From Rhynochetos jubatus (Eukaryota > Chordata > Aves > Eurypygiformes > Rhynochetidae): a stretch of 64,000 nucleotides of DNA. Under the pieces are notes generated by a model that worked only from the letters and a program-made list of their open reading frames with translations, was not told the origin of the DNA and did no database searches. Below are positions 1 to 8,963 of this stretch, piece after piece. The position numbers and the translations under genes were made by a program. Numbering within the stretch: position 1 is the stretch's first letter; every line of letters begins with the position of its first letter. The stretch covers positions 625,001-689,000 of the forward strand of contig CM050659.1 of assembly GCA_027574665.1 (NCBI GenBank), read 5' to 3'.

Positions 1-83
1 AGGCTCGGAGAGGCTCGAATGCGCGGCTCGTTGAAGCGTCTGCCCGAACACGGACATCTAAAGCAGCACTGTAATGCGACCAA

Positions 84-212
84 ACAGAAAGAGTTAGGAG
101 AGGATTTCTTGTCCCTTCTTGCTGCGCCTTTGCAGAGCACTGCGTGCCAGAGCAGCCGGATCGCTGTGTTGCTTGCAATCTCCAGTTCCAACAGTGCCAC
201 AGTTCCTCGGCA
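84..212. repeat. Subrepeat A of the unit (129 bp)
   Basis: This is the first of three diverged 129-bp internal repeats, shown in M1 and present in every unit. It opens with the box acagaaagagttaggagag (p84), which recurs at exactly +129 (p213) and +258 (p342). A second landmark, gcagagcactgcgtgcc at p132-p148, recurs at exactly +258 (p390-p406) with one mismatch. The octamer gcttgcaa at p171 recurs at exactly +129 (p300). A hand-made ungapped alignment gives about 71 of 129 identities with subrepeat B and about 73 of 129 with subrepeat C, far above the 25% expected by chance. Confidence 0.85.
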
Positions 213-341
213 ACAGAAAGAGCTAGGAAGGAATTGCTTACGCTGTTTTCTCTCGCTGTGCTCTAGCAGTTCGTTCCCTTTTCGGCAGAGCGCGGGACCG
301 CTTGCAAAGCTTAGAAACAAAGCTCTCCCTTTTCCTCCAAA
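213..341. repeat. Subrepeat B of the unit (129 bp)
   Basis: This is the second internal repeat. It starts with acagaaagagctaggaagg, sharing its first ten bases with subrepeat A, and carries gcttgcaa at p300 in register with A. It lacks a clear in-register copy of the gcagagcactg landmark; a related gcagagcgcggg lies at p285, 24 bp further along than the A-relative position. It ends in tcctccaaa, against tcctcggca in A. About 55% identity to A without gaps. Confidence 0.8.
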
Positions 342-346
342 AGGGA
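326..346. other. Perfect inverted repeat, 8-bp stem with 5-nt loop
   Basis: In M1 the arms are tccctttt (p326-p333) and aaaaggga (p339-p346) around the loop cctcc. The stem straddles the junction of subrepeats B and C. It is kept in almost every unit, including those that differ on both sides of it. One exception is M130, where the 3' arm reads gaaaggg at 61212. Conservation across copies may reflect homogenisation rather than selection, so a cruciform or RNA hairpin role is unproven. Confidence 0.7.
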
Positions 347-470
347 AAGAGCTACGAGAGAATTTCTTAGGGAAACCTTGTTTGTTTTGGCAGAGCACTG
401 CATGCCTCTTAAGACAGAGCTCTGTATCCCCGGGAAAGTCGAAATCCACAGGGTCACCTTCTCTGTGCTA
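342..470. repeat. Subrepeat C of the unit (129 bp)
   Basis: This is the third internal repeat. It starts with the A/B-type box agggaaagagctacgagag and carries gcagagcactgcatgcc at p390, exactly 258 bp from the copy in A. About 57% ungapped identity to A, with a 10-base exact match at the landmark. Its second half holds four palindromic hexamers that A and B lack. It ends just before the acag that opens the CpG-rich segment, so the 129-bp register is kept up to p470. Confidence 0.82.
400..434. other. Cluster of four palindromic hexamers
   Basis: Within 35 bp of subrepeat C lie four self-complementary hexamers: gcatgc (p400), cttaag (p408), gagctc (p417, inside the perfect 12-bp palindrome acagagctctgt at p414-p425) and cccggg (p429). 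Such density is unlikely by chance and is absent from subrepeats A and B. Variants disturb it: cccggg becomes cccagg in M115 and M121, cgccggg replaces ccccggg in M5, M13, M16, M30 and M41, and gcatgc is lost in the 473-bp units. Confidence 0.7.
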
Positions 471-555
471 ACAGGCTCGGAGAGGCTCGAATGCGCGGCT
501 CGTTGAAGCGTCTGCCCGAACACGGACATCTAAAGCAGCACTGTAATGCGACCAA
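471..555. repeat. CpG-rich 85-bp segment of the unit (M1/M2 junction)
   Basis: These 85 bp fill the gap between subrepeat C of one unit and subrepeat A of the next (3 x 129 + 85 = 472). The segment opens with acag and has gaat at p489, in register with the 129-bp boxes, but ungapped identity to subrepeat A over its full length is only about 29%, close to background. It therefore has a different origin or is diverged beyond recognition. It holds 9 of the unit's 24 CpG; hand count gives an observed/expected ratio near 1.3, against about 0.6 in the other 387 bp. Confidence 0.75.
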
Positions 556-3500
556 ACAGAAAGAGTTAGGAGAGAATTTCTTGTCCCTTCTTGCTGCGCC
601 TTTGCAGAGCACTGCGTGCCAGAGCAGCCGGATCGCTGTGTTGCTTGCAATCTCCAGTTCCAACAGTGCCACAGTTCCTCGGCAACAGAAAGAGCTAGGA
701 AGGAATTGCTTACGCTGTTTTCTCTCGCTGTGCTCTAGCAGTTCGTTCCCTTTTCGGCAGAGCGCGGGACCGCTTGCAAAGCTTAGAAACAAACCTCTCC
801 CTTTTCCTCCAAAAGGGAAAGAGCTACGAGAGAATTTCTTAGTGAAACTTTGTTTGTTTTGGCAGAGCACTGCATGCCTCTTAAGACAGAGCTCTGTATC
901 CCCGGGAAAGTCGAAATCCACAGGGTCACCTTCTCTGTGCTAACAGGCTCGGAGAGGCTCGAATGCGCGGCTCGTTGAAGCGTCTGCCCGAACACGGACA
1001 TCTAAAGCAGCACTGTAATGCGACCAAACAGAAAGAGTTAGGAGAGGATTTCTTGTCCCTTCTTGCTGCGCCTTTGCAGAGCACTGCGTGCCAGAGCAGC
1101 CGGATCGCTGTGTTGCTTGCAATCTCCAGTTCCAACAGTGCCACAGTTCCTCGGCAACAGAAAGAGCTAGGAAGGAATTGCTTACGCTGTTTTCTCTCGC
1201 TGTGCTCTAGCAGTTCGTTCCCTTTTCGGCAGAGCGCGGGACCGCTTGCAAAGCTTAGAAACAAACCTCTCCCTTTTCCTCCAAAAGGGAAAGAGCTAGG
1301 AGAGAATTTCTTAGGGAAACCTTGTTTGTTTTGGCAGAGCACTGCATGCCTCTTAAGACAGAGCTCTGTATCCCCGGGAAAGTCGAAATCCACAGGGTCA
1401 CCTTCTCTGTGCTAACAGGCTCGGAGAGGCTCGAATGCGCGGCTCGTTGAAGCGTCTGCCCGAACACGGACATCTAAAGCAGCACTGTAATGCGACCAAA
1501 CAGAAAGAGTTAGGAGAGGATTTCTTGTCCCTTCTTGCTGCGCCTTTGCAGAGCACTGCGTGCCAGAGCAGCCGGATCGCTGTGTTGCTTGCAATCTCCA
1601 GTTCCAACAGTGCCACAGTTCCTCGGCAACAGAAAGAGCTAGAAAGGAATTGCTTACGCTGTTTTCTCTCGCTGTGCTCTAGCAGTTCGTTCCCTTTTCG
1701 GCAGAGCGCGGGACCGCTTGCAAAGCTTAGAAACAAACCTCTCCCTTTTCCTCCAAAAGGGAAAGAGCTAGGAGAGAATTTCTTAGGGAAACCTTGTTTG
1801 TTTTGGCAGAGCACTGCATGCCTCTTAAGACAGAGCTCTGTATCCCCGGGAAAGTCGAAATCCACAGGGTCACCTTCTCTGTGCTAACAGGCTCGGAGAG
1901 GCTCGAATGCGCGGCTCGTTGAAGCGTCTGCCCGAACACGGACATCTGAAGCAGCACTGTAATGCGACCAAACAGAAAGAGTTAGGAGAGAATTTCTTGT
2001 CCCTTCTTGCTGCGCCTTTGCAGAGCACTGCGTGCCAGAGCAGCCGGATCGCTGTGTTGCTTGCAATCTCCAGTTCCAAGAGTGCCACAGTTCCTCGGCA
2101 ACAGAAAGAGCTAGGAAGGAATTGCTTACGCTGTTTTCTCTCGCTGTGCTCTAGCAGTTCGTTCCCTTTTCGGCAGAGCGCGGGACCGCTTGCAAAGCTT
2201 AGAAACAAACCTCTCCCTTTTCCTCCAAAAGGGAAAGAGCTACGAGAGAATTTCTTAGGGAAACCTTGTTTGTTTTGGCAGAGCACTGCATGCCTCTTAA
2301 GACAGAGCTCTGTATCGCCGGGAAAGTCGAAATCCACAGGGTCACCTTCTCTGTGCTAACAGGCTCGCAGAGGCTCGAATGCGCGGCTCGTTGAAGCGTC
2401 TGCCCGAACACGGACATCTAAAGCAGCACTGTAATGCGACCAAACAGAAAGAGTTAGGAGAGGATTTCTTGTCCCTTCTTGCTGCGCCTTTGCAGAGCAC
2501 TGCGTGCCAGAGCAGCCGGATCGCTGTGTTGCTTGCAATCTCCAGTTCCAACAGTGCCACAGTTCCTCGGCAACAGAAAGAGCTAGGAAGGAATTGCTTA
2601 CGCTGTTTTCTCTCGCTGTGCTCTAGCAGTTCGTTCCCTTTTCGGCAGAGCGCGGGACCGCTTGCAAAGCTTAGAAACAAACCTCTCCCTTTTCCTCCAA
2701 AAGGGAAAGAGCTACGAGAGAATTTCTTAGGGAAACCTTGTTTGTTTTGGCAGAGCACTGCATGCCTCTTAAGACAGAGCTCTGTATCCCCGGGAAAGTC
2801 GAAATCCACAGGGTCAGCTTCTCTGTGCTAACAGGCTCGGAGAGGCTCAAATGCGCGGCTCGTTGAAGCGTCTGCCCGTACACGGACATCTAAAGCAGCA
2901 CTGTAATGCGACCAAACAGAAAGAGTTAGGAGAGAATTTCTTGTCCCTTCTTGCTGCGCCTTTGCAGAGCACTGCGTGCCAGAGCAGCCGGACCGCTGTG
3001 TTGCTTGCAATCTCCAGTTCCAACAGTGCCACAGTTCCTCGGCAACAGAAAGAGCTAGGAAGGAATTGCTTACGCTGTTTTCTCTCGCTGTGCTCTAGCA
3101 GTTCGTTCCCTTTTCGGCAGAGCGTGGGACCGCTTGCAAAGCTTAGAAACAAACCTCTCCCTTTTCCTCCAAAAGGGAAAGAGCTACGAGAGAATTTCTC
3201 AGGGAAACCTTGTTTGTTTTGGCAGAGCACTGCATGCCTCTTAAGACAGAGCTCTGTATCCCCGGGAAAGTCGAAATCCACAGGGTCACCTTCTCTGTGC
3301 TAACAGGCTCGGAGAGGCTCGAATGCGCGGCTCGTTGAAGCGTCTGCCCAAACACGGACATCTGAAGCAGCACTCTAATGCGACCAAACAGAAAGAGTTA
3401 GGAGAGAATTTCTTGTCCCTTCTTGCTGCGCCTTTGCAGAGCACTGCGTGCCAGAGCAGCCGGACCGCTGTGTTGCTTGCAATCTCCAGTTCCAACAGTG

Positions 3501-4720
3501 CCACAGTTCCTCGGCAACAGAAAGAGCTAGGAAGGAATTGCTTACGCTGTTTTCTCTCGCTGTGCTCTAGCAGTTCGTTCCCTTTTCGGCAGAGCGCGGG
3601 ACCGCTTGCAAAGCTTAGAAACAAAGCTCTCCCTTTTCCTCCAAAAGGGAAAGAGCTACGAGAGAATTTCTTAGGGAAACCTTGTTTGTTTTGGCAGAGC
3701 ACTGCATGCCTCTTAAGACAGAGCTCTGTATCCCCGGGAAAGTTGAAATCCACAGGGTCACCTTCTCTGTGCTAACAGGCTCGGAGAGGCTCGAATGCGC
3801 GGCTCGTTGAAGCGTCTGCCCGAACAGGGTCATCTAAAGCAGCACTGTAATGCGACCAAACAGAAAGAGTTAGGAGAGGATTTCTTGTCCCTTCTTGCTG
3901 CGCCTTTGCAGAGCACTGCGTGCCAGAGCAGCCGGATCGCTGTGTTGCTTGCAATCTCCAGTTCCAACAGTGCCACAGTTCCTCGGCAACAGAAAGAGCT
4001 AGGAAGGAATTGCTTGCGCTGTTTTCTCTCGCTGTGCTCTAGCAGTTCGTTCCCTTTTCGGCAGAGCGCGGGACCGCTTGCAAAGCTTAGAAACAAACCT
4101 CTCCCTTTTCCTCCAAAAGGGAAAGAGCTACGAGAGAATTTCTTAGGGAAACCTTGTTTGTTTTGGCAGAGCACTGCATGCCTCTTAAGACAGAGCTCTG
4201 TATCCCCGGGAAAGTCGAAATCCACAGGGTCACCTTCTCTGTGCTAACAGGCTCGGAGAGGCTCGAATGCGCGGCTCGTTGAAGCGTCTGCCCGAACACG
4301 GCCATCTGAAGCAGCACTGTAATGCGACCAAACAGAAAGAGTTAGGAGAGAATTTCTTGTCCCTTCTTGCTGCGCCTTTGCAGAGCACTGCGTGCCAGAG
4401 CAGCCGGATCGCTGTGTTGCTTGCAATCTCCAGTTCCAACAGTGCCACAGTTCCTCGGCAACAGAAAGAGCTAGGAAGGAATTGCTTACGCTGTTTTCTC
4501 TCGCTGTGCTCTAGCAGTTGGTTCCCTTTTCGGCAGAGCGCGGGACCGCTTGCAAAGCTTAGAAACAAACCTCTCCCTTTTCCTCCAAAAGGGAAAGAGC
4601 TAGGAGAGAATTTCTTAGGGAAACCTTGTTTGTTTTGGCAGAGCACTGCATGCCTCTTAAGACAGAGCTCTGTATCCCCGGGAAAGTCGAAATCCACAGG
4701 GTCACCTTCTCTGTGCTAAC

Positions 4721-5191
4721 AGGCTCGGAGAGGCTCGAATGCGCGGCTCGTTGAAGCGTCTGCCCGAACACGGACATCTAAAGCAGCACTGAATGCGACC
4801 AAACAGAAAGAGTTAGGAGAGAATTTCTTGTCCCTTCTTGCTGCGCCTTTGCAGAGCACTGCGTGCCAGAGCAGCCGGACCGCTGTGTTGCTTGCAATCT
4901 CCGGTTCCAACAGTGCCACAGTTCCTCGGCAACAGAAAGAGCTAGGAAGGAATTGCTTGCGCTGTTTTCTCTCGCTGTGCTCTAGCAGTTCGTTCCCTTT
5001 TCGGCAGAGCGCGGGACCGCTTGCAAAGCTTAGAAACAAACCTCTCCCTTTTCCTCCAAAAGGGAAAGAGCTAGGAGAGAATTTCTTAGGGAAACCTTGT
5101 TTGTTTTGGCAGAGCACTGCATGCCTCTTAAGACAGAGCTCTGTATCCCCGGGAAAGTCGAAATCCACAGGGTCACCTTCTCTGTGCTAAC
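4721..5191. repeat. 471-bp unit M11 with 1-bp deletion
   Basis: At 4787-4796 the unit reads cactgaatgc instead of cactgtaatgc, one t short. Its near-identical partner M14 (6136-6607) lacks the deletion, so either M11 lost the base after the trimer duplication or M14 was converted back. The same deletion occurs in M37. Confidence 0.82.
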
Positions 5192-7551
5192 AGGCTCGGA
5201 GAGGCTCGAATGCGCGGCTCGTTGAAGCGTCTGCCCAAACACGGACATCTAAAGCAGCACTGTAATGCGACCAAAGAGAAAGAGTTAGGAGAGAATTTCT
5301 TGTCCCTTCTTGCTGCGCCTTTGCAGAGCACTGCGTGCCAGAGCAGCCGGATCGCTGTGTTGCTTGCAATCTCCAGTTCCAAGAGTGCCACAGTTCCTCG
5401 GCAACAGAAAGAGCTAGGAAGGAATTGCTTACGCTGTTTTCTCTCGCTGTGCTCTAGCAGTTCGTTCCCTTTTCGGCAGAGCGCGGGACCGCTTGCAAAG
5501 CTTAGAAACAAAGCCCTCCCTTTTCCTCCAAAAGGGAAAGAGCTACGAGTGAATTTCTTAGGGAAACTTTGTTTGTTTTGGCAGAGCACTGCATGCCTCT
5601 TAAGACAGAGCTCTGTATCCCCGGGAAAGTCGAAATCCACAGGGTCACCTTCTCTGTGCTAACAGGCTCGGAGAGGCTGGAATGCGCGGCTCGTTGAAGC
5701 GTCTGCCCGAACACGGACATCTAAAGCAGCACTGTAATGCGACCAAACAGAAAGAGTTAGGAGAGGATTTCTTGTCCCTTCTTGCTGCGCCTTTGCAGAG
5801 CACTGCGTGCCAGAGCAGCCGGATCGCTGTGTTGCTTGCAATCTCCAGTTCCAACAGTGCCACAGTTCCTCGGCAACAGAAAGAGCTAGGAAGGAATTGC
5901 TTGCGCTGTTTTCTCTCGCTGTGCTCTAGCAGTTCGTTCCCTTTTCGGCAGAGCGCGGGACCGCTTGCAAAGCTTAGAAACAAACCTCTCCCTTTTCCTC
6001 CAAAAGGGAAAGAGCTAGGAGAGAATTTCTTAGGGAAACCTTGTTTGTTTTGGCAGAGCACTGCATGCCTCTTAAGACAGAGCTCTGTATCGCCGGGAAA
6101 GTCGAAATCCACAGGGTCACCTTCTCTGTGCTAACAGGCTCGGAGAGGCTCGAATGCGCGGCTCGTTGAAGCGTCTGCCCGAACACGGACATCTAAAGCA
6201 GCACTGTAATGCGACCAAACAGAAAGAGTTAGGAGAGAATTTCTTGTCCCTTCTTGCTGCGCCTTTGCAGAGCACTGCGTGCCAGAGCAGCCGGACCGCT
6301 GTGTTGCTTGCAATCTCCGGTTCCAACAGTGCCACAGTTCCTCGGCAACAGAAAGAGCTAGGAAGGAATTGCTTGCGCTGTTTTCTCTCGCTGTGCTCTA
6401 GCAGTTCGTTCCCTTTTCGGCAGAGCGCGGGACCGCTTGCAAAGCTTAGAAACAAACCTCTCCCTTTTCCTCCAAAAGGGAAAGAGCTAGGAGAGAATTT
6501 CTTAGGGAAACCTTGTTTGTTTTGGCAGAGCACTGCATGCCTCTTAAGACAGAGCTCTGTATCCCCGGGAAAGTCGAAATCCACAGGGTCACCTTCTCTG
6601 TGCTAACAGGCTCGGAGAGGCTCGAATGCGCGGCTCGTTGAAGCGTCTGCCCAAACACGGACATCTAAAGCAGCACTGTAATGCGACCAAAGAGAAAGAG
6701 TTAGGAGAGAATTTCTTGTCCCTTCTTGCTGCGCCTTTGCAGAGCACTGCGTGCCAGAGCAGCCGGATCGCTGTGTTGCTTGCAATCTCCAGTTCCAAGA
6801 GTGCCACAGTTCCTCGGCAACAGAAAGAGCTAGGAAGGAATTGCTTACGCTGTTTTCTCTCGCTGTGCTCTAGCAGTTCGTTCCCTTTTCGGCAGAGCGC
6901 GGGACCGCTTGCAAAGCTTAGAAACAAAGCCCTCCCTTTTCCTCCAAAAGGGAAAGAGCTACGAGTGAATTTCTTAGGGAAACTTTGTTTGTTTTGGCAG
7001 AGCACTGCATGCCTCTTAAGACAGAGCTCTGTATCCCCGGGAAAGTCGAAATCCACAGGGTCACCTTCTCTGTGCTAACAGGCTCGGAGAGGCTGGAATG
7101 CGCGGCTCGTTGAAGCGTCTGCCCGAACACGGACATCTAAAGCAGCACTGTAATGCGACCAAACAGAAAGAGTTAGGAGAGGATTTCTTGTCCCTTCTTG
7201 CTGCGCCTTTGCAGAGCACTGCGTGCCAGAGCAGCCGGATCGCTGTGTTGCTTGCAATCTCCAGTTCCAACAGTGCCACAGTTCCTCGGCAACAGAAAGA
7301 GCTAGGAAGGAATTGCTTGCGCTGTTTTCTCTCGCTGTGCTCTAGCAGTTCGTTCCCTTTTCGGCAGAGCGCGGGACCGCTTGCAAAGCTTAGAAACAAA
7401 CCTCTCCCTTTTCCTCCAAAAGGGAAAGAGCTAGGAGAGAATTTCTTAGGGAAACCTTGTTTGTTTTGGCAGAGCACTGCATGCCTCTTAAGACAGAGCT
7501 CTGTATCGCCGGGAAAGTCGAAATCCACAGGGTCACCTTCTCTGTGCTAAC
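4721..7551. repeat. Tandem duplication of a three-unit block (M11-M13, M14-M16)
   Basis: M11-M13 (4721-6135) and M14-M16 (6136-7551) share unit-specific variants in the same order. M11 and M14 both have ccggttcc at p183 with gaccgc; M12 and M15 both have cccaaac, aaagagaaag, aagagtg, aaagccctc and gctacgagtg; M13 and M16 both have gctggaatg, gaggattt and tatcgccgg. The only difference I found is one missing t in M11 (after 4791), making the blocks 1415 and 1416 bp. This is a very recent trimer duplication. Confidence 0.88.
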
Positions 7552-8495
7552 AGGCTCGGAGAGGCTCGAATGCGCGGCTCGTTGAAGCGTCTGCCCGAAC
7601 ACGGACATCTAAAGCAGCACTGTAATGCGACCAAACAGAAAGAGTTAGGAGAGAATTTCTTGTCCCTTCTTGCTGCGCCTTTGCAGAGCACTGCGTGCCA
7701 GAGCAGCCGGATCGCTGTGTTGCTTGCAATCTCCAGTTCCAACAGTGCCACAGTTCCTCGGCAACAGAAAGAGCTAGGAAGGAATTGCTTACGCTGTTTT
7801 CTCTCGCTGTGCTCTAGCAGTTCGTTCCCTTTTCGGCAGAGCGCGGGACCGCTTGCAAAGCTTAGAAACAAACCTCTCCCTTTTCCTCCAAAAGGGAAAG
7901 AGCTACGAGAGAATTTCTTAGGGAAACCTTGTTTGTTTTGGCAGAGCACTGCATGCCTCTTAAGACAGAGCTCTGTATCCCCGGGAAAGTTGAAATCCAC
8001 AGGGTCACCTTCTCTGTGCTAACGGGCTCGGAGAGGCTCGAATGCACGGCTCGTTGAAGCGTCTGCCCGAACAGGGACATCTGAAGCAGCACTTTAATGC
8101 GACCAAACAGAAAGAGTTAGGAGAGGATTTCTTGTCCCTTCTTGCTGCGCCTTTGCAGAGCACTGCGTGCCAGAGCAGCCGGATCGCTGTGTTGCTTGCA
8201 ATCTCCAGTTCCAACAGTGCCACAGTTCCTCGGCAACAGAAAGAGCTAGGAAGGAATTGCTTACGCTGTTTTCTCTCGCTGTGCTCTAGCAGTTCGTTCC
8301 CTTTTCGGCAGAGCGCGGGACCGCTTGCAAAGCTTAGAAACAAACCTCTCCCTTTTCCTCCAAAAGGGAAAGAGCTACGAGAGAATTTCTTAGGGAAACC
8401 TTGTTTGTTTTGGCAGAGCACTGCATGCCTCTTAAGACAGAGCTCTGTATCCCCGGGAAAGTCGAAATCCACAGGGTCACCTTCTCTGTGCTAAC

Positions 8496-8963
8496 AGGCT
8501 CGGAGAGGCTCGAATGCGCGGCTCGTTGAAGCGTCTGCCCGAACACGGACATCTAAAGCAGCACTGTAATGCGACCAAACAGAAAGAGTTAGGAGAGAAT
8601 TTCTTGTCCCTTCTTGCTGCGCCTTTGCAGAGCACTGCGTGCCAGAGCAGCCGGACCGCTGTGTTGCTTGCAATCTCCAGTTCCAACAGTGCCACAGTTC
8701 CTCGGCAACAGAAAGAGCTAGGAAGGAATTGCTTACGCTGTTTTCTCTCGCTGTGCTCTAGCAGTTCCTTCCCTTTTCGGCAGAGCGCGGGACCGCTTGC
8801 AAAGCTTAGAAACAAAGCTCTCCCTTTTCCTCCAAAAGGGAAAGAGCTACGAGAGAATTTCTTAGGGAAACTTTGTTTTGGCAGAGCACTGCATGCCTCT
8901 TAAGACAGAGCTCTGTATCCCCGGGAAAGTCGAAATCCACAGGGTCACCTTCTCTGTGCTAAC
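8496..8963. repeat. 468-bp unit M19 with 4-bp deletion
   Basis: At 8871-8880 the unit reads ctttgttttg where others have one more tttg. It is the only 468-bp unit outside the right region. The deletion lies in a short tttg repeat and may be replication slippage, independent of the same deletion in M119 and M128-M130, because M19 has cttaggg where those have cttagtg. Confidence 0.8.

Larger units (their letters stand above)
1..472. repeat. Reference satellite unit M1 (472 bp)
   Basis: This is the first complete unit and sets the coordinate system p1-p472 used in the other entries. The phase is arbitrary: the window happens to begin at the base after the motif ctgtgctaac. Hand-counted composition is 124 C and 121 G, about 52% GC, with 24 CpG. 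The unit contains three 129-bp subrepeats (p84-p470), a CpG-rich 85-bp segment running across the unit boundary, a perfect 8-bp-stem inverted repeat at p326-p346 and four self-complementary hexamers within p400-p434. Single predicted sites for HindIII (p307), SphI (p400), AflII (p408), SacI (p417) and SmaI (p429) should each give a 472-bp ladder, broken where units have lost the site. Confidence 0.95.

Noticed and set aside
367..373. Telomere-type hexamer ttaggg once per unit
   Set aside because: A single copy per 472 bp, changed in many units (cttagtg, cttagcg, cttacgg), with no tandem telomeric tract anywhere.
383..392. tttgtttg microsatellite as a separate feature
   Set aside because: Only two to three tttg-like repeats; noted only as the site of the 4-bp deletions.
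386..448. Possible internal RNA polymerase III promoter (tggcagag as A box, gtcgaaatcc as B box)
   Set aside because: The first part fits TGGCNNAG but not the rest of the A box, and gtcgaaatcc fits the B-box consensus only with one deletion and one insertion. There is no tRNA-like fold or properly placed terminator that I can see.
19..471. 150-codon plus-strand open frame repeated in almost all units
   Set aside because: No recognisable domain, no promoter or consistent start context. Recurrent variants include many residue-changing ones (such as D/N, I/T, N/K, Q/E, R/G, A/P). Units M11 and M37 are frameshifted, M40 has a stop at the gctacgatag change and M71 has lost the atg. Treated as a by-product of the repeat.
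454..921. 155-codon minus-strand open frame repeated in most units
   Set aside because: It spans the unit boundary antisense to the plus-strand frame and has no recognisable domain. It is shortened or extended by neutral-looking variants (for example start shifts near 26880, 29712 and 46704 and longer forms near 55201 and 58030).
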